Source: Bacteroidota bacterium (GTDB taxonomy: Bacteria; Bacteroidota; Bacteroidia; Chitinophagales; Saprospiraceae). Taken from it: a stretch of 13,228 nt of DNA. A program made the position numbers and the translations under genes. Below, piece after piece: positions 1 through 6,896 of the stretch. Numbering within the stretch: the first letter of the stretch is position 1; each line of letters starts with the position of its first letter. The stretch covers positions 1 through 13,228 of the forward strand of contig JAKQGD010000340.1 of the NCBI GenBank assembly GCA_029573365.1, written 5' to 3'. Below the pieces are notes generated by a model, which worked only from the letters and a program-made list of their open reading frames with translations, made no database searches and was not told the DNA's origin.

Positions 1-457
1 TATCCCTTTATTTAACATGTATGACAACGAAAACAAGATATTTACACGTCCACGGTTGCTGCCTCCAGCCAAGTTTTCAGGCGTAACCTTCACAAGGGCC
101 ATTGTTGCCGAAGGGTCTATCGTTCAGGCCAAGTTGGTAGAAAACAGTATACTCGGCATAAGGTCCAGAATCTCATACGGCACCATAATCAAAAATGCTT
201 ATATCATGGGCAACGATTATTATGAATCGCTGGAAGAAATGACCACACCCGGCAAAATACCCATGGGCATAGGCAGTGATTGCTACATAGAAAATGCCAT
301 CATTGACAAGCATGTACGCATAGGGGACAATGTAATCATTAGAGGGCATGACAATCTGCCTGATGAGGAGCACGAGCATTATGTTATTAAAAAAGGAATC
401 GTAGTTGTCAATAAAAATGCGGTCATCCCGGCAGGCACCATCATCGGATTCAGGTAG
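1..457 (+). CDS. glgC: Glucose-1-phosphate adenylyltransferase, C-terminal part (5' truncated by window edge)
   Basis: GlgC makes ADP-glucose from glucose-1-phosphate and ATP, the committed step of bacterial glycogen synthesis in the cytoplasm. The frame is already open at base 2 and reads IPLFNMYDNENKIFTRPRLL, the junction after the nucleotidyltransferase domain. A left-handed beta-helix C-domain follows (repeats such as VRIGDNVIIRG) and the protein ends in GTIIGFR before TAG at 455-457. The ATG at base 17 is internal, not the start. About 151 residues are visible, roughly the last third of a protein of about 420 residues. The catalytic and most regulatory residues lie outside the window. 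The gene converges on the fucosidase gene with a 58-base gap. The family call is secure; allosteric behaviour cannot be judged. Confidence 0.93.
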   Translation, partial: IPLFNMYDNENKIFTRPRLLPPAKFSGVTFTRAIVAEGSIVQAKLVENSILGIRSRISYGTIIKNAYIMGNDYYESLEEMTTPGKIPMGIGSDCYIENAIIDKHVRIGDNVIIRGHDNLPDEEHEHYVIKKGIVVVNKNAVIPAGTIIGFR

Positions 458-499
458 GAAGTCACCCATAGGGATTTAAAGTCTCAGATATTACAACAC

Positions 500-523
500 C
501 ACCCTTAACAGGATGTCAGGGTG
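500..523. terminator. Weak candidate hairpin between convergent glgC and fucosidase genes
   Basis: Arms CACCCT (500-505) and AGGGTG (518-523) can pair as a 6-bp stem with a 12-base loop. The structure includes the fucosidase stop codon (516-518). Neither strand has a good T tract after the stem, so a terminator role is only a guess from its position between converging genes. Confidence 0.28.
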
Positions 524-1889
524 TCTTGTATACCTTAATATCCTTTAGCACCGGACTGGCTAAGCTGCCGGTTATTTCTATTCTGATTTTATCGGCTGTG
601 ACCTCCGGAAAATGCAGGATACGTTTTCGTCCCATGGTGGCGGAATTGGCTACTTGCTTCCATTCTCCTTTAGCAAAAGCCAGTACACGAAAATGTTTTA
701 CCTTCTGACCCAGGGCTATATTTTCGGAAACATAAATGCAATTGAAATTTGTTTTCTTACCCAGGTCTGCTTCATAGGTTGTTTCATTTACCCTGCTCAG
801 GTTTGAAGTGGCGAAGAGCGGCCTTCGGTAATATTGGTCTCTCAGTTTTTTAAAATCCATCAACGCCCTGATGTCATTTTTATGTACAAGGCCTTCGGGA
901 GTCACCGGGATATTGAGTAAAAGATTTGCCCCACGGCCCACAGATTTTTGCCAGATGATGAGTAGTTGATGTGGTGTTTTGACGGCATCGTCCTGAGAAG
1001 CATGGTAAAACCATCCCGGACGAATAGAAACATCACATTCTGCAGGCAACCAGTTTTTGCCTTTTTCATCTCCTTTGTTGAGTCGTGAGGGATTGTCGTA
1101 AGCCGGAAACAACTCATCACGGTGCATTGTATACCAGCAGGTGTCACCTGCTATGCCGTTTTCATTGCCCACCCATCGTATATCGGGACCTGCATCACTA
1201 AAAATCAAGGCTTGTGGCTGGTGTTTTTTAACCAGGGCATTAAATCGAGGAAAATCATATTCTTGTTTTTTGCCGTTGGGGCCTTCACCATTGGCACCGT
1301 CAAACCAAACTTCAAACAAGGGTCCGTAACCTGTTAACACTTCTGTCAGCATATCGGCAAATACATCATTATACTCCGGTGTGCCGTAAGTGGGGTGGTT
1401 TCTGTCCCACGGTGACATATAAACCCCCATTTTTAAACCATATTCTCTGCAGGCATCTGACAATTCCCTGAGTACATCACCTCTGCCGTTTTTCCAGCCC
1501 GCTTCCCTGATGGTATGTTTGGAATATTTGCTGGGGTACAAACAAAATCCGTCATGGTGTTTTGCTGTGATGATAATGCCTTTCATACCTGCTTTTTTAA
1601 ATGTGCGGGCCCATTGACGGCAGTCGAGCTTGGTAGGTTTAAAAATTTCTGCCTTTTCGCGGCCATCCCCCCATTCTTTGTCGGTAAAGGAGTTGGGCCC
1701 AAAATGAACAAAGGCATAATATTCCAGCTCATGCCAGGCCAGGTGGTCAAAGCCTGGAACGGGTCCATAGGTTTCCTGACCTTTTAGCTGCACAATTCCG
1801 GACAATGTCAGGAAGAATAGAAGCATAAATAAAGAAGGGCTGCTATACGCAGATTTGACTATTATTGTTTTTAGCACCATACTATTCAT
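516..1889 (-). CDS. Secreted alpha-L-fucosidase, glycoside hydrolase family 29
   Basis: Retaining exo-fucosidase that releases alpha-L-fucose from glycans, expected in the periplasm or outside the cell. The start chosen is the ATG at 1889 (457 residues; the ATG at 1880 is also possible). The frame stays open upstream to 1964, but a TAnnTTTG element at 1932-1925 would put transcription onset inside that extension. The N-terminus has a hydrophobic stretch (about residues 20-36) ending near KGQ, a signal peptide without a lipobox. The GH29 barrel shows YYAFVHFGPNSFTDKEWGDG, then AKHHDGF (about 110-115), and LFEVWFDGANGEG, whose Asp197 is the expected nucleophile. Length and motif style resemble Bacteroides GH29 enzymes with alpha-1,3/1,4 specificity (GH29-B), which is inference. 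No SusC/SusD or other glycosidase lies nearby, so it is not in a recognisable polysaccharide utilisation locus here. Confidence 0.92.
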   Translation of the reverse strand: MNSMVLKTIIVKSAYSSPSLFMLLFFLTLSGIVQLKGQETYGPVPGFDHLAWHELEYYAFVHFGPNSFTDKEWGDGREKAEIFKPTKLDCRQWARTFKKAGMKGIIITAKHHDGFCLYPSKYSKHTIREAGWKNGRGDVLRELSDACREYGLKMGVYMSPWDRNHPTYGTPEYNDVFADMLTEVLTGYGPLFEVWFDGANGEGPNGKKQEYDFPRFNALVKKHQPQALIFSDAGPDIRWVGNENGIAGDTCWYTMHRDELFPAYDNPSRLNKGDEKGKNWLPAECDVSIRPGWFYHASQDDAVKTPHQLLIIWQKSVGRGANLLLNIPVTPEGLVHKNDIRALMDFKKLRDQYYRRPLFATSNLSRVNETTYEADLGKKTNFNCIYVSENIALGQKVKHFRVLAFAKGEWKQVANSATMGRKRILHFPEVTADKIRIEITGSLASPVLKDIKVYKTP

Positions 1890-1924
1890 GGGTTTATGCC
1901 TGCTTATTGCGGGCCTTAATGCAA

Positions 1925-1932
1925 CAAATGTA
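1925..1932 (-). promoter_or_regulatory. Candidate -7 promoter element for the fucosidase gene
   Basis: Read on the minus strand this is TACATTTG, an exact match to the Bacteroidota sigma-A -7 consensus TAnnTTTG. It lies 35 bases before the ATG at 1889. The upstream -33 partner is poor: TTTC about 20 bases away, or TTG at 26. It supports a start at 1889 or 1880 rather than the far-upstream open frame. Confidence 0.45.
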
Positions 1933-2048
1933 GTCACAATCTGAAATTTTCCGAAAAACAACATCTACTTTAATCACTCAAAATGCTGATTTTTATCATC
2001 TGACCATGTGAAAAATGTCCATATTTTTATCATCGAAACAGAGATTGT

Positions 2049-2447
2049 ATGAATACCGAGACCCCTATCAAAAAGATAAAAACAACTAAGATAGTTTATG
2101 TCGCTCCGACAGATACTATGCTTAAGGTGGAAGAGATATTTGAAGCCGTGCCTATTCACCACATCCTCGTTGTAGAAAACGAAAATCTGCGTGGTGTGAT
2201 CAGCAAGTCGGACCTCTTAAGGGTTTACAAAGAAAATGCCAAGGAAGGAAAGGTCCCTGACAGACTGGGACTAAAAGCCGAGGACATTATGACATCAGAT
2301 CCCATCACTCTGGATACTGAAGACTCCATAGGCCTGGCTGCCGACATTTTTCTGGTCAACAAAATCCATTCTATCCCTGTGCTCAATGGAGACCAGCTTT
2401 CGGGTATTATCACCAATCACGACATCATCAAATATTGTTTCAGGTAG
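2049..2447 (+). CDS. Stand-alone two-CBS-domain protein
   Basis: A 132-residue soluble cytoplasmic protein made of a tandem CBS pair (Bateman module) and nothing else. CBS1 spans about residues 13-60 and ends GVISKSDL. CBS2 spans about 78-130 and contains the phrase EDIMTSDPITL and the ribose-contacting type motif GIITNHDI (Thr122, Asp125). Such modules usually bind adenine nucleotides (AMP, ADP, ATP, or S-adenosyl compounds) and regulate a partner; no partner is fused and none is obvious next door. The ATG at 2049 is preceded by AT-rich sequence without a Shine-Dalgarno site or a clear TAnnTTTG element. The gene is divergent from the fucosidase and convergent with the barrel gene, so it is probably monocistronic. 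The domain call is firm; ligand and target are unknown. Confidence 0.9.
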   Translation: MNTETPIKKIKTTKIVYVAPTDTMLKVEEIFEAVPIHHILVVENENLRGVISKSDLLRVYKENAKEGKVPDRLGLKAEDIMTSDPITLDTEDSIGLAADIFLVNKIHSIPVLNGDQLSGIITNHDIIKYCFR

Positions 2448-2460
2448 TCTTACTGCCTGA
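2440..2460. terminator. Stem-loop containing both stop codons of convergent genes
   Basis: Arms TCAGGTAGT (2440-2448) and ACTGCCTGA (2452-2460) form a 9-bp stem with one G-T wobble and a three-base loop CTT. The TAG of the CBS gene (2445-2447) lies in the left arm. The TAA of the minus-strand barrel gene (2450-2452 complement) covers loop and right arm. There is no T tract on either side, so it is not a textbook intrinsic terminator. It may be a bidirectional 3'-end or stability element. On the minus strand the wobble becomes an A-C mismatch, so the hairpin is better on the plus transcript. Confidence 0.5.
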
Positions 2461-5230
2461 TCATTATGTGCATAGGACCTTGTGGCTGCTGCTGCGAACC
2501 TCCCAGTGAATTGAGCGTATAAGTCAGATTGAGCATAAAATAACGACCTATCGAGTTGGATACTGAGTTGGATATGTAATTTTCTGAAGCCGTCCTGCTG
2601 ACACCCTGGTTTTGATTTAGAATGTCAAAAACCCTCAGTTTTACGTTCAACTTATTTTTATAAAATCCTTTGGACACCGAGGCTTGCCACAAAGCTATTT
2701 TTGTGGATGTGTCAAAAGAACCCTGACCATAAATATTGTATTCCATCCTTGTGTCTATGGTCCAGTCCTTGCCCGGATATACTGCCAGAAAACCTTCGTA
2801 GGTCTGGTTTAGAAAGTTGGTATTCTGGCTTTCGTTGTCCTTGTAAATATTGGAATTGTAACTAAACCTTCCCGTGGCAGAAATGTCAAAACGGCTCTTA
2901 AATTTGTTTTCGAGGGTGAGGTTGAGGCCGTGTGACCACCTGTCGATGACAAAAGGTGCCTGGTTTATAAAGTTGATGCCGTTGGTCAGTGAGGAGTTGA
3001 GTCCTATGCGGTATTTGGCCTTGAGTTGGTTGATGGGGCTCGAATAGTTGAGACTACCGTTGAGCGTTTTTTCACTTTCGGTGTTCAGGGGAGTTTGTGT
3101 TCTGATAAAGGTGATCGGGTCTACATACGATGATGTGGTGATTCTGTTTTTGGTATAGCCGAGTCTAACATTGGCGAAAAGCCCCCTAAAGTTAAACTGA
3201 TCAAAAAAGTTGTATGATATCCTCAAATTGTGCCTGTATTCCGGTACGAGATTCGGGTTGCCCTTGTATACATTTAGTGGGTCCGAATTGTCCACCACAG
3301 GTTGCAACTGGTCTATTGACGGTTCTCTGACAGAAGTGGAGTAGTTAAATCTCATGTGTATTTTGTCGAGTTCTGCATTGGCTTTGGGCAGGAAATAATT
3401 AAATGGCTTCATCACCGGATCGCCTACGCTGGGCTTGCCATCGAGCATGCTGTTCTGGTAATCCACGCCTGCACTGGCTGTAAAGTTTTCCTTGTTGATC
3501 CTGAGAGAGGTGCCGAGGATATTGTACACAAAAGTGTTGTCAAAGGTCCGGCTCAGCAATTCGTTAAACACACGGTAATCCTGAATGTCCGGATTTACAT
3601 CAAAAAAGTCCTTGATTAGGTTGGTATTGTTGTTTCTTCTTGTGGCTGTCGCCGAAAGGTACAGTCCGCTGGCTATCGGCTCCGTGTAATTTAGTGAGAC
3701 GTTGTAAAATCTGTTGTCTGACTGTTGTTCCTGATCCTGGAATACCGACCTGTCGGTCAGCAACTGAAGGTTATTGCCAAAAACACTTGAAAGAATATTG
3801 TTTTTGGTGTTTGCATCTGTCCTGCCGAAGCCTCCGTCGAAGGAGATGGTCCGGCCCTTTTTGGCAAACTTACGTCTGGCATTGAGGCTTAGGCTGTAGT
3901 TGTTGGTCTGCCCTTCGTTGTTTTTTTGCTGTTCGTTGAGGTTTAGAAGCAACCTGGAAGCGTTCAGGGTTGAGTCTTTAAGCGAGCTTGTGGCGTCATT
4001 GTTTTTGAGCCCTAGAGTGCCCGTCAGGGTAAATTCTGTCATCGAATCTACCTTGATGTCGGCTACGGAGTAAAAATTGTGGTTGAAGCTCCCTGAGTTG
4101 GAACTGGAAAATTTGTCGTTGATCAGCGTTCCATTTGATAAAAACGAATTGACAAAGGTATTCTGTCTCAGATCGGTCTCATTTTGAGTCAGGTAGTAGC
4201 TAAAATTCAATTTATTTTTATTGCCAAAATCATGGTTTAAGTTGAGCCCGCCGGTGATACTTTTTGTTTCACCGATGTTGTTCTGGCCGAAGCTAAGTGG
4301 GATCCCGGTATTTCCGCTTAACGACCTCATGCCACCTCCTCCGCCACCGCCACCGGTCATAGAGACATAGTCATTTACATTTACACCTGAGTTGTTGAGG
4401 TTATTGAGCGAGCCCAATAAGGATACCTGTGTTTTTTTACTGAACCTGTTGATCATGGCTTTACCCTCGTACCGGTTGTCAGTACCATATCCTGCCATGG
4501 CATTACCAAAGGAGCCGTTTTTACGGTCTTCTTTGAGTTCTAGGTTTATGGTCTTTTCTTCCTGACCGTCATCGACGCCTGTAAACTCGGCGTTTTTGGA
4601 TTTTTTATCAAAAATCTGTACCTTTTTGATGGCATCAGCCGGCAGATTGCGTGTGGCCATTTTAGGGTCTTTGCCAAAAAAATCCTTACCGTCCACTGTG
4701 ACTGCCTTGACATCTTCGCCTTTGACTTTGATGCCTCCCTCATTGTCCACTTCTACTCCCGGTAATTTTTTAAGCAGGTCTTCTACCACTGCATTGGGCT
4801 GGGTTTTAAAGGCATCGGCATTAAATTCCAGCGTATCTTTGGTCACTTTGATAGGTACATATTCGGCTGAGATCGTCACGGCATCCAGCATTTTTCCTTC
4901 TTCCTGCATGGTGATGACGCCCAGGTCCATAACTTTATTTTGTCCATCGATGGTTACCCGACGCTGCAACGTACCGAAGCCAATATACGTGACCTGTAGG
5001 TCTATATCCCCTTTGCTGAGGCCTGTCATCTGGAAGCCTCCTTTGTCGTCGGTTACAGCATAGGATAACATGACAGAATCAGCGGGATTGAGGGCCACAG
5101 CTACAGCCCCTATGAGCTGGCTGCCTGAGGCATCCTTCACCGTACCCTTCAATTGATAATTCTGACCTTGTGCTTTAAAACTAAAAAGTACCAATAACAG
5201 TATCCATCCCTGCTTCACCATGTCCTTCAT
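2450..5230 (-). CDS. Outer-membrane beta-barrel protein, TonB-receptor-like (CarboxypepD_reg-like plus OMP_b-brl_3)
   Basis: A 926-residue outer-membrane protein. The start chosen is the ATG at 5230, after an A-rich leader and giving a compact signal peptide (MKDMVKQGWILLLVLFSFKA, cleavage near QGQ). A TTG at 5272 in the same frame would give an unusually long n-region. Domains: a carboxypeptidase-regulatory-like beta-sandwich at about residues 26-105 (YQLKGTVKDASGSQLIGAV), a plug-like region at about 110-230 (LLKKLPGVEVDNEGGIKVKG, VTVDGKDFFGKDP), then a long beta-barrel to about residue 910. This is the Bacteroidota OMP_b-brl_3 architecture; it lacks SusC-type features and has no SusD neighbour. 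Oddities are a run of eight glycines (about 293-300) and a Gln/Pro-rich extension after the last strand ending MHIMIRQ. It lies 50 bases downstream of the GLPGLI gene, probably in one transcript. The transported substrate is unknown. Confidence 0.88.
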   Translation of the reverse strand: MKDMVKQGWILLLVLFSFKAQGQNYQLKGTVKDASGSQLIGAVAVALNPADSVMLSYAVTDDKGGFQMTGLSKGDIDLQVTYIGFGTLQRRVTIDGQNKVMDLGVITMQEEGKMLDAVTISAEYVPIKVTKDTLEFNADAFKTQPNAVVEDLLKKLPGVEVDNEGGIKVKGEDVKAVTVDGKDFFGKDPKMATRNLPADAIKKVQIFDKKSKNAEFTGVDDGQEEKTINLELKEDRKNGSFGNAMAGYGTDNRYEGKAMINRFSKKTQVSLLGSLNNLNNSGVNVNDYVSMTGGGGGGGGMRSLSGNTGIPLSFGQNNIGETKSITGGLNLNHDFGNKNKLNFSYYLTQNETDLRQNTFVNSFLSNGTLINDKFSSSNSGSFNHNFYSVADIKVDSMTEFTLTGTLGLKNNDATSSLKDSTLNASRLLLNLNEQQKNNEGQTNNYSLSLNARRKFAKKGRTISFDGGFGRTDANTKNNILSSVFGNNLQLLTDRSVFQDQEQQSDNRFYNVSLNYTEPIASGLYLSATATRRNNNTNLIKDFFDVNPDIQDYRVFNELLSRTFDNTFVYNILGTSLRINKENFTASAGVDYQNSMLDGKPSVGDPVMKPFNYFLPKANAELDKIHMRFNYSTSVREPSIDQLQPVVDNSDPLNVYKGNPNLVPEYRHNLRISYNFFDQFNFRGLFANVRLGYTKNRITTSSYVDPITFIRTQTPLNTESEKTLNGSLNYSSPINQLKAKYRIGLNSSLTNGINFINQAPFVIDRWSHGLNLTLENKFKSRFDISATGRFSYNSNIYKDNESQNTNFLNQTYEGFLAVYPGKDWTIDTRMEYNIYGQGSFDTSTKIALWQASVSKGFYKNKLNVKLRVFDILNQNQGVSRTASENYISNSVSNSIGRYFMLNLTYTLNSLGGSQQQPQGPMHIMIRQ
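4331..4354 (-). repeat. Poly-glycine codon tract (eight GGN codons) in the barrel gene
   Basis: Eight consecutive glycine codons encode a Gly8 run flanked by Met-Thr and Met-Arg-Ser, near the start of the barrel domain. The codons are mixed (third bases C, T and A), so it is not a pure mononucleotide or trinucleotide repeat, but length variation by slippage is possible. It probably lies in a surface or periplasmic loop. Confidence 0.7.
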
Positions 5231-5280
5231 TATTTTTTTTGTTTTCCTAATGTATTTTGTGAGGTTGTGCAAAGTGGTGG

Positions 5281-6018
5281 TTATTGTCTTATGACCCTGA
5301 CTTCATTTCCGCCACGGCCCCACATCTCTCTTTGTTCTTTCATTTTTTCTTCCCTAATTTTGTCAAATTCTTTGCGGCTCACCTTGTCGCCTTTGGATGG
5401 TGGTGTTATTACGGGAGTTTCAGTGAGGATTTGAGTCGCTATGATATGCAATTGAGCACTTTGTACCTCGAGCACTATGCCCGGCAAGCCGCCAAATTTG
5501 TCGGGCCCAAACTTAAGGGGAATCTGTGGAGTAAAATATACTACCAGGTTCCTGAGGCTGTCCTTGAATGTGGCTTTCATACAGATGTACCCGAGTATGT
5601 TTTTTTGCTCACCGGCACTTATTTTCCACTTGAGCGATTTGAGTGAATCAGAAACCAGAAAATCCTTGCCGAAAAGGCCCGTCTGTTCCAGAACCGATGA
5701 TTGGTCAACATTGCTGTAAATGATGTTTTTGGTGCGGTCTCTCATCCTTCTCCACCTGCGTGGCCCGTCCTGTGTTTCGTCGGCCTGTGTCTTGTTTTCA
5801 GGATCTTTTTCGTAAAGTGACTCAGATGTGTTGTATTTGAGCTGCATGAAGGCATCATTTGATTTTGGCATGTCCGCAGGCATGTTTTCAAACTCAAAAT
5901 ACATGGTTTGTGTGTATTTTATAGTGCCTCCTTTTGTGGGAGAGGTAGTTTGGGATACGCCGGCAGTTGCCATAAAAACGGACATTGCAAGCATAAAAGA
6001 CAAGCGAAGGATGGTCAT
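5281..6018 (-). CDS. GLPGLI family periplasmic protein
   Basis: A 245-residue exported protein of the Bacteroidota GLPGLI family, whose biochemical role is unknown. The ATG at 6018 gives a clean signal peptide (MTILRLSFMLAMSVFMATAG, cleavage near VSQ). An in-frame TTG at 6060 is rejected because it forms part of the promoter -7 box. Family signs are KYNTSESLY (about 61-69), a central Cys in ILGYICMKA (about 141-149), the phrase VYFTPQIPLKFGPDKFGGLP, and the hallmark GLPGIVLEV (about 177-185). After the core comes a charged, probably helical tail (KEFDKIREEKMKEQREMWGRGG), ending VRVIRQ. It is the first gene of a two-gene unit with the outer-membrane barrel. Genes of this family are often beside TonB-type barrels, so a role assisting that barrel is likely but unproven. 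Confidence 0.88.
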   Translation of the reverse strand: MTILRLSFMLAMSVFMATAGVSQTTSPTKGGTIKYTQTMYFEFENMPADMPKSNDAFMQLKYNTSESLYEKDPENKTQADETQDGPRRWRRMRDRTKNIIYSNVDQSSVLEQTGLFGKDFLVSDSLKSLKWKISAGEQKNILGYICMKATFKDSLRNLVVYFTPQIPLKFGPDKFGGLPGIVLEVQSAQLHIIATQILTETPVITPPSKGDKVSRKEFDKIREEKMKEQREMWGRGGNEVRVIRQ

Positions 6019-6057
6019 ACTGGAACTTATTTTTTTTCTTAGACACAATACATGGTT

Positions 6058-6089
6058 CAAAGTTAACCCTAAATAGCCGGATAAGACAA
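6058..6089 (-). promoter_or_regulatory. Promoter of the GLPGLI-barrel unit
   Basis: On the minus strand, TTG (6089-6087) is followed after 21 bases by TAACTTTG (6065-6058). This fits the Bacteroidota pattern TTG-N17-23-TAnnTTTG and is the best promoter match in the window. Transcription would begin around 6050, leaving a leader of about 30 bases before the ATG at 6018. Confidence 0.65.
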
Positions 6090-6108
6090 TTTTAATAATT
6101 CCTTAACT

Positions 6109-6149
6109 AAAAACAGGCATTTCTGCCATCAGGCAAATTTCGAAGCCTG
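6109..6149 (-). terminator. Candidate intrinsic terminator after the ABC/LolA-like unit
   Basis: Reading the minus strand, CAGGC (6149-6145) pairs with GCCTG (6118-6114). Inside this, TTTGCC and GGCAGA pair around a TGAT loop with one G-T wobble. Five T follow at 6113-6109. It starts 46 bases after the LolA-like stop codon and ends 20 bases before the next promoter's -33 element, which is where a unit boundary is expected. The internal loop between the two stems makes it imperfect. Confidence 0.5.
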
Positions 6150-6194
6150 AAAAAAATACAAGCAGACAGGGTCAATTTTTTAGTGGTATTCGAT

Positions 6195-6884
6195 TTATTT
6201 GAAGAAAGTATCAGACAAACCCTGATTGATTGAGTACCGGCTGTAGGTGAGTTCTACCCGTCCTTTTTTGTTCTTTAATTTTTCCCTGTCTGTGGGATTG
6301 TCACCGTCCTCAAACTCCAGAGTGATGCCTTTTGGTATTTTGTATTCTTTTGTATTAAAACTGAAAACCACCTTGTCGGGAAGGCCATACTCAGCGTACT
6401 GGCCGTAGGTCAATTCTACCTCATAGGTCCCGTTTTCCTTTGTTGTAGTGACTGCCTTGCGTACCAGGTGTTTATCAGCGTCGATATACAGCGTGCTAAG
6501 GACGATATCGCTGTCATCTATGAGGGGCAGCAGCTTTATGACTTTGAGTTTACTGCCTGAGATTGTGGTTTCGCCTGCGGAAATAGCCGTAACATCAGTT
6601 GTATTGACGATTGTGCTCATATTGACTGAGACTCCGCCTTTAGGTAAAACAGAGATACCGCCATCTTTTTTTAGCTTAAAACGGTTGGGTTTTTTAAAAT
6701 ATACTTTGACCTTGCCGAGGGGAGCCTTTATAAAAACCACGTCTGTCTTCATCTGGCCTTCGGCAACGTAATCATTAACCCTGTCAATCCTTGCCCTGAC
6801 CTTATTGAGAAGAGTCTTTACATCCTGAGCATGGCCAGGTAACAAACAGGCAAATAACATTAAAAAAATCAAAAATGGCTTCAT
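6195..6884 (-). CDS. LolA-like outer-membrane lipoprotein-sorting protein
   Basis: A 229-residue periplasmic protein with signal peptide (MKPFLIFLMLFACLLPGHAQ, cleavage near Ala19/Gln20; no lipobox). The mature part has the LolA/LolB-type pattern: helix DVKTLLNKVRARIDRVNDYV, then beta strands AEGQMKTDVVFIKA, KVKVYFKKPNRFKL (about 58-71), and later YIDADKHLVRKAVT and KVVFSFNTKEY. These folds form an open half-barrel that carries acyl chains. The ATG at 6884 lies 12 bases after the permease stop codon, so it is the third gene of the ABC unit. It is probably not the housekeeping LolA but a paralogue paired with this transporter (inference). In context it may receive or deliver a lipid or lipoprotein handled by the ABC pair. 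The family call is moderate to good; the cargo is unknown. Confidence 0.75.
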   Translation of the reverse strand: MKPFLIFLMLFACLLPGHAQDVKTLLNKVRARIDRVNDYVAEGQMKTDVVFIKAPLGKVKVYFKKPNRFKLKKDGGISVLPKGGVSVNMSTIVNTTDVTAISAGETTISGSKLKVIKLLPLIDDSDIVLSTLYIDADKHLVRKAVTTTKENGTYEVELTYGQYAEYGLPDKVVFSFNTKEYKIPKGITLEFEDGDNPTDREKLKNKKGRVELTYSRYSINQGLSDTFFK

Positions 6885-6896
6885 TGTTACTTTGCT

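Noticed and set aside
1890..1964. N-terminal extension of the fucosidase to 1964
   Set aside because: The extension overlaps the candidate promoter and puts 25 extra residues before the signal peptide.
4596..5063. A 155-codon open frame on the plus strand inside the barrel gene
   Set aside because: It is fully antisense to a strongly supported gene, its translation is Ser/Leu/Thr-rich without a recognisable domain, and it mirrors the codon pattern of the real frame.
2450..5230. Classification of the barrel as a SusC-type nutrient receptor
   Set aside because: No SusD lipoprotein gene is adjacent, and the plug and barrel motifs fit the OMP_b-brl_3 type; the nearby fucosidase is on a separate unit behind a convergent gene.
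5231..5272. TTG at 5272 as the start of the barrel protein
   Set aside because: The ATG at 5230 gives a normal signal peptide after an A-rich leader; the longer form has a 14-residue charged extension.
6019..6060. TTG at 6060 as the start of the GLPGLI protein
   Set aside because: It coincides with the promoter -7 element and would place a long, atypical segment ahead of a good signal peptide.
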